A model generated the notes under the pieces. That model did not search any database. It was not told where the DNA came from and saw only the letters and a list, made by a program, of their open reading frames with translations. A stretch of DNA of 28,087 nt from assembly GCA_027485405.1 (NCBI GenBank), contig JAIXRB010000140.1, forward strand, positions 1 to 28,087. The letters run 5' to 3'. This document shows positions 15,671 through 24,520 of this stretch, one piece after another. The first letter of the stretch is position 1. Every line of letters starts with the position of its first letter. This DNA is from Leptospiraceae bacterium. Lineage in GTDB: Bacteria; Spirochaetota; Leptospiria; Leptospirales; Leptospiraceae. The position numbers were made by a program, and so were the translations under genes.

Positions 15671-17787
15671 TAGTTGTTTTGTGGCTGTTCATCTCGAATT
15701 GAGAATGTGAGCGTTGAAGCTATTGAGGTCGGAATTCCTCTTTGAACTTCTTCTATTGAAAGCACTGCGAAATTTCTAGGTGGAATTTCTTTTGCTAGAA
15801 AGAATGCAAATGGTTGTCTTAAAATCTTTGAAACGATGAAGATCAAAAATCTTCCCTCTTCCATAGATTTTTTATACTCATTGGCAATCGCATCCAAAAA
15901 TTTGATTCGAATCGTGTTTTCCAGAACTAGAACACTGTCCTTTTCCTCATTTTCCATCAATGATTTGATTAAGACGTTTGCAATCTTTCCTTCGACAGTC
16001 ACAACATGAAGTTTTCCATCAGCTGACAGATAGTCGTTCACAATTTGACGGGAGATAGCTTGTCGAACGGATTCCGATAGAAAGGAAGGCTGAGGGCTTT
16101 GGTATTTAGCAAAATTATTGGCAATCGACTCCATTATCTTTGGAAGGTTTTTAATTGAAAGTCCCTCCATCAATAGATTTTGCAATGTTTGCTGAATTGC
16201 AGCCAATCGTCCTTGCGATTCAAAATTCAATTCTTTTACTAACGTTGGATGAGATTGACCTAGATGATCCAAAAGATTCTTTACTTCTTCCCTTCCAAGA
16301 AGCTGAGAAGCATGATTAGAAATGATTTCTTTCAAATGAGTAATTATTACAGTAGAGGGATCAACGACCGAATAGCCCTTGTTTTCGGCTTCCATTTTCA
16401 AAGCAGGATCAATCCAAATCGCTGGCATTGAAAATGCTGGTTCAATGAAATTTTCTCCAGCAATAGGTTCCAGCTGTCCTTTTTGATTGTTCATGACCAT
16501 TAGCTTATCAGCCTTAATTGCCGCTTGCCCTACCACAACGCCATTGATTCGTATCGCATACTGATCAGGCGGTATTTCCAGGTTATCGACAATTCGTATT
16601 GCTGGGATGACCAAGCCCACATCTGTTGCAAATTTTTTGCGAGTACTTGCAATTTGCTCTAAAAGATGTCCACCTGCACTTGAATCAACAAGGCTTAACA
16701 AATCCCTGCCTAACTCAACTTGGATTGCTTCCACATTTATTTCTTTGATATAATTTTCAGGCTTTCGTTCAGGAGTCTTTTCGAAGGACGCAGTTTCAAT
16801 TTTTTTAATTTCTTCTTTCGCTATTTGTTCAATCGAGTAACCTAAATAGGCAACAGCCGAAGAAAGCAAGATTAAAGAAATAAAAGGTAGCCCAGGAATC
16901 AAACTTGCCAATGCCAAAGCGCCAGAAACGACATAGAGAGTCTTTGCATTTCCAAATAACTGATCTTTAATCTCTAAAGTGAGTTTCTTTTCAGAACTCG
17001 AACGAGTCACAATGATACCAGTTGCAGTTGTGGAAAGCAGACCAGGAATAGCAGAAACAAGTCCGTCACCAATCGTTAATTTACCGTAAGTTTCGATGGC
17101 AGTAATAAAAGATTCACCTCGAATAGATGATCCAATGATGATCCCACCAACCAAATTGATAGCGGTTATGATAAGCCCTGCCCTTACATCCCCTTGTACG
17201 AACTTGGAAGCTCCATCCATAGCCCCATAGAAATCTACTTCTCTTTTTACTTTCTTGCGAAGCTCTTTGGCTTCGGCTTCTGTAATCGAACCATTGTTTA
17301 GTTCCATATCGATACCCAATTGCTTTTGAGGCATCGCATCTAATGTAAACCTAGCGGCTACTTCGGAGATTCGAGTCGCACCTCTAGTGATTACAATCAC
17401 CTGTACGATCATAATTATTATGAACAAAATTAAACCGACCACGTATTTCCCGAGCCCTGCTTCTCCACCCACGACAAACGAACCGAATGCTTCGATTACA
17501 TTTGAATTCATGGCAGGACCTTTTGAAAGAATCTGCCTAGTCGTAGAAACGTTCAAAGCTAAGCGGAAGAGTGTGGTGATTAAGAGTATACTAGGAAAAA
17601 TTGAGAATTCACTCGGTTCTGTAACTGATAAAGAAGTTAAGAGTATCAACAGTCCAATTCCAATACTCACCATAATCAAAAGATCTAGAATAAAACCTGG
17701 CAAGGGAACAATTAACATTCCCAAGATGAGGAGAGTTCCTAAGCCTAAAACTAAATCGGATTGTTTCCAAAGATCTTTTAAATTCAT
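15670..17787 (-). CDS. flhA: Flagellar type III export gate protein FlhA
   Basis: Export-gate subunit that uses proton motive force and docks flagellar substrates through its cytoplasmic ring. The 705 residues match the family. About eight membrane helices occupy residues 12-320, and the cytoplasmic domain covers about 340-705. Conserved stretches are TLFRLALNVSTTR, REVDFYGAMDGASKFVQGD and GDGLVSAIPGLLSTTATGII. The FHIPEP signature around D150 reads DAMPQKQLGID, where most homologues have MPGKQM. The ribosome site AGGTGA overlaps the flhB stop seven bases upstream. It is followed by dus. Confidence 0.96.
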   Translation of the reverse strand: MNLKDLWKQSDLVLGLGTLLILGMLIVPLPGFILDLLIMVSIGIGLLILLTSLSVTEPSEFSIFPSILLITTLFRLALNVSTTRQILSKGPAMNSNVIEAFGSFVVGGEAGLGKYVVGLILFIIIMIVQVIVITRGATRISEVAARFTLDAMPQKQLGIDMELNNGSITEAEAKELRKKVKREVDFYGAMDGASKFVQGDVRAGLIITAINLVGGIIIGSSIRGESFITAIETYGKLTIGDGLVSAIPGLLSTTATGIIVTRSSSEKKLTLEIKDQLFGNAKTLYVVSGALALASLIPGLPFISLILLSSAVAYLGYSIEQIAKEEIKKIETASFEKTPERKPENYIKEINVEAIQVELGRDLLSLVDSSAGGHLLEQIASTRKKFATDVGLVIPAIRIVDNLEIPPDQYAIRINGVVVGQAAIKADKLMVMNNQKGQLEPIAGENFIEPAFSMPAIWIDPALKMEAENKGYSVVDPSTVIITHLKEIISNHASQLLGREEVKNLLDHLGQSHPTLVKELNFESQGRLAAIQQTLQNLLMEGLSIKNLPKIMESIANNFAKYQSPQPSFLSESVRQAISRQIVNDYLSADGKLHVVTVEGKIANVLIKSLMENEEKDSVLVLENTIRIKFLDAIANEYKKSMEEGRFLIFIVSKILRQPFAFFLAKEIPPRNFAVLSIEEVQRGIPTSIASTLTFSIRDEQPQNN

Positions 17788-17794
17788 ATCTCAA

Positions 17795-18940
17795 TCACCT
17801 GGCTATCTTTCTTTTGAATTTTTCTAACGAGATTAAAATTGTTGAAACTGCTTTAAAAAATTCATTCGGTATTTCTTGGTCTATTTCTACCTGAGAATAT
17901 AAAACCCTTGCGAGCGGAGGATTTTCAACGATTGGAATATCATTTTCCTTTGCGATTCTTCGAATAGCAAGTGCCATGGCATCCTCTCCTTTTGCAATCA
18001 CTCTCGGGGCAGTATCAACTCCGTAATTGTACTGCAATGCGACAGAGAAATGAGTGGGGTTTGTAATCACGACATCAGCGTTAGGAACAGATTTGAGCAT
18101 ATTTCTCTGCATCATGTCCCGAGCTATTTGCATTCGGCGGCTCTTTACTCCTGGATCACCACCGTCTTCTTTCATTTCTCGCTTAGCTTCCGAAGGAGAT
18201 TGTTTTAAGGAATCTTCAAATTCGGACTTCTGGAAAAGAAAGTCTGCAAATGCTATAGCCAAAAGGAAAATTCCAACGGACATCATAATCTTAAACCCAG
18301 AATACCCAACTAGAGATACAGCCTGTTTAATACTCATACTTCCAGTGAGCAAAATCTTTAAGAAGTCGCCACGAATCAAAAGATAGCTGATAAACCCAAT
18401 TACAATGACCTTAGCCAATGACTTTATTAGGTTGAACATTGTTTGCTTGTTCGGAAGGATTTTTTTAAGGTTTGGACTGATTCGATCAAAGCGAAAAGCA
18501 AGAGCCTTTGGAGCAAAGATAAACCCAGTCTGAACAATATTCCCAGCAATGGCAAAAACCATTGTAATACCAAATACCGGCCAAAGGAGTGAAAAGAAAT
18601 CACGAACCACCCCTCCCAAGAGAACACGAAACTCTTCGTTCCCAAAATGTTCCTGTTCTACACCTTTTGACAAATATTTACGAATAAACGCGCCAGTATC
18701 CCTCAAGAAACTATCACCTACAAGATAAAGGACGATCACTGCACCAATTAGAACTAAAACAGAAGAAACTTCATTTGACTTTGGAACATTCCCTTTTTCT
18801 CTTTCTTCTCTTCGTCGTCTTTCACTGGGTGGTTCAGTTCTACCTTCATCTTCAGCCGCAAATAGTTGAAGGTGGAGTAATATGCTCTCATCTAGAAAAA
18901 GCTCTTCGAAGTAATCGATCTTTGATTTCACTGTGGCCAC
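17795..18940 (-). CDS. flhB: Flagellar export switch protein FlhB
   Basis: Export apparatus protein that switches substrate class from rod/hook to filament. It has 381 residues. An N-terminal tail of about 28 residues precedes the conserved DEGRTEPPSERRRREEREKG block. Four membrane helices follow (about 58-215), then the cytoplasmic domain with the autocleavage motif NPTH in VVITNPTHFSVAL. The C-terminus ends EIPNEFFKAVSTILISL. The longest frame starts at GTG 18940, overlapping fliR by 13 bases. A second GTG three codons on (18931) would overlap the fliR stop as GTGA and is also plausible. Confidence 0.95.
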   Translation of the reverse strand: MATVKSKIDYFEELFLDESILLHLQLFAAEDEGRTEPPSERRRREEREKGNVPKSNEVSSVLVLIGAVIVLYLVGDSFLRDTGAFIRKYLSKGVEQEHFGNEEFRVLLGGVVRDFFSLLWPVFGITMVFAIAGNIVQTGFIFAPKALAFRFDRISPNLKKILPNKQTMFNLIKSLAKVIVIGFISYLLIRGDFLKILLTGSMSIKQAVSLVGYSGFKIMMSVGIFLLAIAFADFLFQKSEFEDSLKQSPSEAKREMKEDGGDPGVKSRRMQIARDMMQRNMLKSVPNADVVITNPTHFSVALQYNYGVDTAPRVIAKGEDAMALAIRRIAKENDIPIVENPPLARVLYSQVEIDQEIPNEFFKAVSTILISLEKFKRKIAR

Positions 18941-19707
18941 TGCCTTAAAAGATTTGTAGCCTTATCCAAAGATAGCTGAATACCCTGTGTCATTTGGGCT
19001 GATATGAAAGTAAGGGTTGCTATAAGAGTGAACACACCTATAAAGACTTTGAGAGGGAATGACAGGGACATAACATTCATTTGCTGAGCCGCCTTCCCCA
19101 TAAGACCTTCCGCGAGACTAACAAGAAATAGAATCCCCATAACTGGCAAGGCAATTTTAAAAGAAACAACAAACATAGCACCTATCGCATCTTTGAAAGT
19201 CCCCATTAATCCCGAATTGATTTCTGGGCTAAATTGAAGAATAGAAATTCGCTGAAAAGAGTAAGCTAGAGTTTCGATCAAAAATCGATGAGCTCCAATG
19301 ACTAAGAAAATTGCGGTTGCCATTAAGTTTTTTAAAGTGCTAATCACGGGCAGTGAAGTTTGTGAAACTGGATCTAAAATCTCACTGTATCCAAATCCAA
19401 TTTGCGAATTAAAAAATTCACCTGCCATTTGAAAAGATGCAAAGACAATTGATACTAGAAAGCCGAGTATAACACCAACTAATAATTCGGAGAGAACAAT
19501 AAGACCATAATTAATCATGTTCTCCGGTATTTTTGGTGTAAATGATCCAATGATTGGAAAAAGAATCAATGTGATCAAAAATGAGAAAATTACCCGCAAA
19601 GAAAAGGATATGCTATCCGACGAAAAAAAAGGAGCTACTAAGAATAGTCCCAATAACCTAGCAAGTACGAACAAGAAAGATTGAAAATTGTTGAGAAAAG
19701 AGTCCAT
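18928..19707 (-). CDS. fliR: Flagellar export gate protein FliR
   Basis: Integral membrane component of the FliPQR export pore, 259 residues with about six helices. Typical features are the N-terminal LARLLGLFLVAPFFSS, the GFGYSEILDPVSQTSLPVIS loop and the C-terminal GLMGKAAQQMNVMSLSFPLK, the best conserved part of FliR. The ATG follows the fliQ stop after a single base. The stop overlaps the flhB start region. Confidence 0.95.
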   Translation of the reverse strand: MDSFLNNFQSFLFVLARLLGLFLVAPFFSSDSISFSLRVIFSFLITLILFPIIGSFTPKIPENMINYGLIVLSELLVGVILGFLVSIVFASFQMAGEFFNSQIGFGYSEILDPVSQTSLPVISTLKNLMATAIFLVIGAHRFLIETLAYSFQRISILQFSPEINSGLMGTFKDAIGAMFVVSFKIALPVMGILFLVSLAEGLMGKAAQQMNVMSLSFPLKVFIGVFTLIATLTFISAQMTQGIQLSLDKATNLLRQWPQ

Positions 19708-19708
19708 T

Positions 19709-19972
19709 TCAAATTTTCTCTATCATGAAAAAAATCTCTCGAGTATAATCCGTTATTACTCTGACCATCCAAGCCGAGAACAAGATGATAACTGCAAAAA
19801 TTGAGACCAATTTCGGAACGAAAGCCAGAGTCGGTTCTTGGATAGAAGTCGTAGTTTGCAAAATCCCAATAATCAAACCAACTACTAACGCAGTGATTAA
19901 AATTGGACTAGAAAGCTTTAGGGTGACAATGAATGCTTCTCGGATTAGGTTTACAACATCTAATTCTGTCAT
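19709..19972 (-). CDS. fliQ: Flagellar export gate protein FliQ
   Basis: Small subunit of the FliPQR pore, 87 residues with two helices (about 13-38 and 50-75). The family patterns LSSPILITALVVGLIIGILQ, TTTSIQEPTLAFVPKL and the closing W at the end of helix 2 are all present. Its ATG overlaps the fliP stop as ATGA, so it is translationally coupled. Confidence 0.95.
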   Translation of the reverse strand: MTELDVVNLIREAFIVTLKLSSPILITALVVGLIIGILQTTTSIQEPTLAFVPKLVSIFAVIILFSAWMVRVITDYTREIFFMIEKI

Positions 19973-20772
19973 TTGTAACTCCTAACCAGTTCGAAGATTA
20001 GCAAATTCCATCCATCGATTAAAATGAACAAGATTAGCTTTAGAGGTAAAGAAATCATTACCGGTGGAAGCATCATAAAACCCATGGCTAGCAAAGCGGA
20101 AGCGACGACCATATCTATGACTATGAATGGAATAAATATATAAATCCCAATGATAAATGCCTTTTTGATTTCTGAGAGCATAAAACTCGGAACCAATACG
20201 TAGGAAGGAACGTCCTCAAAGGATTTAACATTTTGAACTTTACCGATTCTTAAAAATAAAGCTACGTCCTTTGTTCCATCCTTTCCAATCTGCCGAATCA
20301 TAAAGGATCGTAAATGCTTCATGGAATTATCAAAAAACAATGACTGGTCTATTTTTCCTGATAAATAGGGCTGAAGAGCTTCATCGTTCACTTTCCCTAA
20401 AGTGGGCGCCATGATAAAAAAAGTAACAAACAAAGCTAGCCCCATCATGACTTGGTTCGGTGGTAAATTTTGTAAAGATAGAGCTCTTCGAACAAAATCT
20501 AGCACAATGACTATTTTCGTAAAAGAAGTAACGGACATTACGATTGCAGGCGCAAGCGAAAGAATGGTTAGCAAAAAGAGCAACATCAAAGAAAGACTAG
20601 TCTCTTTTGGTGATTTTGTTTCGTTTACATTGAATGAAAGGTTAGGAATCGGGATTCGAGAGCCTTTGTTAGATTCTTGGGCTATAGCAATGGACGATCC
20701 CGACAAACTAAAAATCAATGTCGAAATAAGAAAAAACTTTTTAAGTCTACTTTGATATGAAAATGGGATCAT
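19969..20772 (-). CDS. fliP: Flagellar export gate protein FliP
   Basis: Main subunit of the FliPQR export pore. The 267 residues begin with a cleavable signal peptide (KKFFLISTLIFSLSGSSIAIA), as FliP usually has. The family blocks MSVTSFTKIVIVLDFVRRAL, NLPPNQVMMGLALFVTFFIM and the C-terminal IGIYIFIPFIVIDMVVASAL and MMLPPVMISLPLKLILF are all present. The start ATG directly follows the fliO stop (TAAATG). Confidence 0.96.
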   Translation of the reverse strand: MIPFSYQSRLKKFFLISTLIFSLSGSSIAIAQESNKGSRIPIPNLSFNVNETKSPKETSLSLMLLFLLTILSLAPAIVMSVTSFTKIVIVLDFVRRALSLQNLPPNQVMMGLALFVTFFIMAPTLGKVNDEALQPYLSGKIDQSLFFDNSMKHLRSFMIRQIGKDGTKDVALFLRIGKVQNVKSFEDVPSYVLVPSFMLSEIKKAFIIGIYIFIPFIVIDMVVASALLAMGFMMLPPVMISLPLKLILFILIDGWNLLIFELVRSYK

Positions 20773-21531
20773 TTAGGACCCGCCATCTTCTATTGCTTTT
20801 CTTTGTTTTTTTAGTCTTTCGAGTGTGTCCTGGGACTTCTTTTTCCATTCAGTTAAGGACTCGCCTGCTTGTATTTCCAATTTGGTTTTATCTACTCTAA
20901 TTTTTTTACGAGTAGCCGCTAATGCCTCTAAAGCTACTTCAATAAAGTTAGGTTGATACGGATCTGCATCTTCACTGCTTTTTTTGATTCGTGATTTTTC
21001 TTCCGGATCAGTGATTTCAGAAACTAAACTGACTCCTCCATCAGCAAGACCCAAAACAAAAAATCTATTTCCAACTTCTACGATTTGCAAGTTCTGCCCA
21101 GGGCTCAAGGAAATAGAAGAAAGAACCCGCATAAATCCTTTCAAAGGGAACCGAGACTGTTTTGATTTGTTCAAACGCAAAACCAAAAAATAGCCCGATC
21201 CCATCAAAATCCCAAGAACAAAGAGTATCTTGACTAAGATCCAAGTAGCAGAAGGAGAATCAGAATCTTTTTCCAAATAACGCTCTTGGACCGGATTTGA
21301 TTCTTTTTCGGACGATTTATTTGAATCATCATTCGCCTTATTTTTATCAACCGATGGAACACCCAATTCTTCTCTCAAAAGACGATCTAATTCCTTTGCA
21401 TCGGTCCCCGATTGAGCATTCATTGAGATTGGAGAAAGTAAAAGAAAAACTATTGAGACAAAAAATAGAAGTGCCTTTGAGTACATTCCTCGAGCGTTGA
21501 GATTGAGAAAAGGAATGTATTTTGGGATCAT
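20773..21531 (-). CDS. fliO: Flagellar biosynthesis protein FliO
   Basis: Accessory factor for assembly of the FliP ring; 252 residues, longer than the roughly 120 of enterobacteria. A signal-like helix (about 17-38) is followed by a charged exported linker rich in Ser, Lys and Glu (40-90), then the main membrane helix (about 94-116). The FliO core RVLSSISLSPGQNLQIVEVG and RFFVLGLADGGVSLVSEI comes next, and a Lys/Glu-rich cytoplasmic tail ends the protein. The first ATG overlaps the fliY stop as ATGA and has AAGGGG upstream, so it is preferred over the internal ATG at residue 16. Confidence 0.85.
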   Translation of the reverse strand: MIPKYIPFLNLNARGMYSKALLFFVSIVFLLLSPISMNAQSGTDAKELDRLLREELGVPSVDKNKANDDSNKSSEKESNPVQERYLEKDSDSPSATWILVKILFVLGILMGSGYFLVLRLNKSKQSRFPLKGFMRVLSSISLSPGQNLQIVEVGNRFFVLGLADGGVSLVSEITDPEEKSRIKKSSEDADPYQPNFIEVALEALAATRKKIRVDKTKLEIQAGESLTEWKKKSQDTLERLKKQRKAIEDGGS

Positions 21532-22604
21532 TTTTCCCCTTTTAATCGATCAGTAGGACTTACAATGTCTGTGACGCGAACACCAAAATTCTCGTCAATT
21601 ACCACAACTTCGCCTTTCGCAATCAATTTTCCATTGACCAAAAGATCTACTGGCTCACCAGCTAGCTTGTCCAACTCAATGATAGATCCTTCACCTAATC
21701 CCAAAATGTCTTTGATATACATTTTTGTGCGTCCTAGCTCAACAGTGAGAGCCATTTGCACATCCATAAGTAAGTTAAGATTGGTTTGGCCTTGGTTAGC
21801 TCCAGCTGTAGCTAACGATGGGAAATTTACTCCCTTGATCCCTACGTTCGGCTGACCCATGCCCATCTGAGGAGAATTCATTCCTCCGCCAGACATCGCG
21901 ACATTCATTCCCCCACCCTGGGATTTCGGACCACCATTTTTCTGATAGTCCAAAAGGCTAGTTGCCATGTTTAGGCCGATCAAATAATATGCCTTAAATG
22001 AACCAACTCCATCTATATTCAAAGAAAAAGTAGTTTTTACAATTGTAGAATCGTCAGGCAAACGCAAATCGCGTCCCGAGTTAACACTCACTATTTCACT
22101 GGGAGATCCGGATAAAGACCCACCCAGCTTAAGCCCTATCTGAGCTGTAACCGTTCCCATGATAGGTGAAAGGGAATCCTTTAAGGTTTGGAGAAGTGCT
22201 GTATCCATCTCACCAGACTGAGCGACTCCACCCATCATGACTCCTGCTATCTTGGACGCATTCTCAGAAGCTAACACCAGTGAGACAACACCATTGATGG
22301 CACCAGATAAATTAGAAAAAATACAGACTGTTTTGTTTCCGAATTCTTTCTGAATATCAGAAGAACTGCTTGATTCAGTCATTGGATTCATGAAACGAGT
22401 GCTTTTTGCGAGAATTGTGCCTAGAGTATTTCCCGCTATCTGGAAAGCAGACCCCAAAGTGTCGGAAATAATGTCTTTGTCGATGGGTGAAAGTGAGTCT
22501 GACCCTGAAGAACCCCCGCCCTGCATGGACGAAATGTCAAAGGTATCCCCAGCCCCTTGGAGGAGCGCGTCTATTTCATCTTGAGAGAGGGAACCGTCAC
22601 CCAT
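21528..22604 (-). CDS. fliY: Flagellar motor switch protein FliY (FliN-type C-terminus)
   Basis: C-ring protein of 358 residues at the head of the export operon. The start GSLSQDEIDALLQG (residues 4-17) matches the N-terminal peptide by which FliM/FliY bind CheY-P. Residues about 40-210 resemble the CheC-like domain of FliM/FliY. A Gly/Met-rich linker (about 218-262) follows, then a C-terminal SpoA/FliN domain from LLMDVQMALTVELGRTKMYI through LDKLAGEPVDLLVNGKLIAK to VRVTDIVSP. The CheC-like helices lack the E-x-x-N phosphatase motif, so a structural role is inferred. The ATG has no strong ribosome site. Confidence 0.92.
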   Translation of the reverse strand: MGDGSLSQDEIDALLQGAGDTFDISSMQGGGSSGSDSLSPIDKDIISDTLGSAFQIAGNTLGTILAKSTRFMNPMTESSSSSDIQKEFGNKTVCIFSNLSGAINGVVSLVLASENASKIAGVMMGGVAQSGEMDTALLQTLKDSLSPIMGTVTAQIGLKLGGSLSGSPSEIVSVNSGRDLRLPDDSTIVKTTFSLNIDGVGSFKAYYLIGLNMATSLLDYQKNGGPKSQGGGMNVAMSGGGMNSPQMGMGQPNVGIKGVNFPSLATAGANQGQTNLNLLMDVQMALTVELGRTKMYIKDILGLGEGSIIELDKLAGEPVDLLVNGKLIAKGEVVVIDENFGVRVTDIVSPTDRLKGEK

Positions 22605-22789
22605 ACTGGCTCATGAGACATAATTCTTTCTTTTTTGTCACTCTTTTTTTCTAAAATGACCAGGAAAGCGCAGGTTTTCTGTCGAATCCCTCGACTAAGG
22701 AATTGTTTTAGTTGTTTTTTAGTGTATCTAGAATCTTTTTTAAAGTATTTTTTATTGATTCAGTCTATGAATGAAATCTTAGAACCTAA
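22605..22789. promoter_or_regulatory. T-rich divergent region between fliY and the chemoreceptor-like gene
   Basis: The largest gene-free stretch of the window. It must hold the promoters for the flagellar operon (minus) and for the plus-strand gene. Long T runs dominate. On the minus strand GTGACA (about 22639-22644) resembles a -35 but has no good -10 at the right distance. On the plus strand TTGTTT and TATCTA 16 bases later are weak. I see no match to the TAAA-N15-GCCGATAA flagellar sigma-28 pattern. A nine-base direct repeat ATGAATGAA lies at 22767-22775 and 22790-22798. Confidence 0.35.
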
Positions 22790-23914
22790 ATGAATGAAGC
22801 CTACCTGAACCAGAGTATGGTTCAATTGAAAAAATTGATTTCAACTTTTGAAGAAAGGTCGCAAGAAATCCAAACTGTTTCATCCTCTATTCAACAAATC
22901 GCGAAACAAACCAACCTCTTAGCATTGAACGCAGGAATTGAAGCGGCTAGAGCCGGAGAACATGGTCGAGGCTTTGAAGTAGTTGCCTCTGAAGTGACTA
23001 AACTCGCCCAGAAAACTTCGGAAGCAACTAAAAAGATAACGAACATTCTAAGCAGAATGAATTCAGAGACTAAAACGGCTTCTCATGAGACGACACATTT
23101 TGAAACGCAAATGATTTTAGACTTTTCAGAGCTATGGGGCGCGGCATTGGCTAAGGAACTAGAATCGAAGTGTTCTGTAATGGTAACATCCCTGCATGGA
23201 TTAAAGTTTTTAATTCAGAGCCTAATTGAATCTCGGACTTCCATTCGGCGGAGCCATATACTTTCATTTCTTTCTGAGTATCTCGAACAGTATCCGCAAC
23301 AATTAGCCTACGCGTGTTGTTTTACCCCAAACATCATTGATAAAGACGAAGATTTCAGAAATTCGCAAGGCCATTCCCCAGAAGGACGGTTTGTCCCTTA
23401 TTGCAATAGGCATACTGGCAAAATCAAAATAGAATCTTTGCAAGGTTATGATGATCCAAATGAGAATGAGTGGTATGAGTTGCCTAAACGCCTTGGGGTA
23501 GATATAATGATGGAACCTTACATCTACCCAATTGAAGGCAAAAAAGTTGCTATGACAAGTTATATGACAAATCTTTTCATTAACGGAGAATTTTCTGGCA
23601 TTTTAGGCGCCGATTTTTCTTTAAACCAGCTTCAAGTGGACATTGCACCGAAATCTATTTTTGGTATTGGAACAACCAGTCTTTTGTCAAACGGAGGAAT
23701 TTTTGCGGCAAATCCTAATACACATCTTATCTTAACAAAGGCGAACTTGAGTCAAGTTGCGATTGAATCTGTAGCTAAAGGAGAAAGCCTTCGAGAAGTC
23801 GATGGGACAAATGCTCGAATTTTTATCCCAGTTCGAATCGGGAGTAGTTCTTTGCCTTGGAGTATCTTAATAGAATACTCAATAAAAGCCGTTCTGAACG
23901 GAGAAACAAAGTAA
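22790..23914 (+). CDS. Soluble chemoreceptor-like protein: MCP signalling tip followed by Cache domain
   Basis: The 374 residues have no membrane helix. Residues about 1-100 form a short chemoreceptor hairpin. The highly conserved tip is QIAKQTNLLALNAGIEAARA and then GEHGRGFEVVASEVTKLA, which contacts CheA and CheW. The arms are only about five heptads, and no methylation segment or CheR-tether pentapeptide is visible. Residues about 150-370 look like a Cache sensor: FVPYCNRHTGKI, NEWYELPK, PYIYPIEGKKVAMTSYM and the closing FSGILGADFSLNQL. The usual order is sensor first, so the domains are inverted and the sensor would be cytoplasmic. A TAA stop directly precedes the ATG in frame, so the protein cannot extend upstream. 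The ribosome site is weak. Confidence 0.82.
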   Translation: MNEAYLNQSMVQLKKLISTFEERSQEIQTVSSSIQQIAKQTNLLALNAGIEAARAGEHGRGFEVVASEVTKLAQKTSEATKKITNILSRMNSETKTASHETTHFETQMILDFSELWGAALAKELESKCSVMVTSLHGLKFLIQSLIESRTSIRRSHILSFLSEYLEQYPQQLAYACCFTPNIIDKDEDFRNSQGHSPEGRFVPYCNRHTGKIKIESLQGYDDPNENEWYELPKRLGVDIMMEPYIYPIEGKKVAMTSYMTNLFINGEFSGILGADFSLNQLQVDIAPKSIFGIGTTSLLSNGGIFAANPNTHLILTKANLSQVAIESVAKGESLREVDGTNARIFIPVRIGSSSLPWSILIEYSIKAVLNGETK

Positions 23915-23969
23915 AGGCGAATAGAGTAACACCAAAATCTACCTGATAGCGGCCTTCAAAATGAAAAAG

Positions 23970-24425
23970 TCAGCTTTTCAGCTCAAAACGTAAATAGTGA
24001 ACCACTAACAAAATTCCTACTGAATATCCAACAAAACCCATTGGCAAGTAAGCAATAAGCAAATCTGCTATACTAAACCATAATGGCGATGGTAACAAAT
24101 ACACATTCGCAGCACCACCAAGCAGAAACAAGACTGATATTATTGAAGCGGGAATGCGCGATTTTTCTTTAAATACGATGGCGGCAGCCAAGGTTGCAAT
24201 AAAACTTCCAATAATCGTACCCAAAGCATGGGCGAGAAATGGAACAAAAAAGTGTTTGGGTTCAAACAAATGAAGATTTGCTTTCAAGCTCTCCATATCG
24301 TTCGGATTAATTCCATCTGGTAAAAGGATTATAGAATTACCTATCAAAAGGGTTGCAAAGTTAGCGACAGAACCCACAACAAAACCAGAAATTGTTATTA
24401 TCAAGAATAATAGAAATCGACCCAT
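23970..24425 (-). CDS. Small four-helix membrane protein of unknown function
   Basis: Protein of 151 residues with four membrane helices (about 4-28, 60-84, 92-110 and 118-145). Between helices 1 and 2 lies a hydrophilic loop containing NPNDMESLKANLHLFEPKHF. From memory, similar proteins with FEPKHF, AHALGTIIGSF and YLLPSPLWF-like blocks occur in Bacteroidetes and spirochaetes as uncharacterised membrane proteins. No catalytic motif is visible. It converges with the chemoreceptor-like gene, leaving 55 bases between stops, and diverges from the broken deacetylase-like gene. Confidence 0.7.
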   Translation of the reverse strand: MGRFLLFLIITISGFVVGSVANFATLLIGNSIILLPDGINPNDMESLKANLHLFEPKHFFVPFLAHALGTIIGSFIATLAAAIVFKEKSRIPASIISVLFLLGGAANVYLLPSPLWFSIADLLIAYLPMGFVGYSVGILLVVHYLRFELKS

Positions 24426-24520
24426 AAGATGGAAATACTTGATTTTAGCGTACGCTTTGTCAATGAAAATCGGATGAAATTCTTCAGAAAAAAAGATGAC
24501 AATAGTTTAAAATTTCCAGA

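Noticed and set aside
22605..22789. Missing N-terminal half of the chemoreceptor-like protein in another frame upstream
   Set aside because: The region is T-rich with stops, an in-frame TAA touches the ATG, and no coiled-coil or sensor-like sequence is visible in any plus frame.
22605..22789. Sigma-28 flagellar promoter upstream of fliY
   Set aside because: No TAAA with a GCCGATAA-like element at about 15 bases was found on either strand.
23962..23980. Terminator TGAAAA-AGTCAGC-TTTTCA between the convergent genes
   Set aside because: The stem is six A/T-rich pairs with no T tract after it and it overlaps a stop codon, so it is too weak to call.
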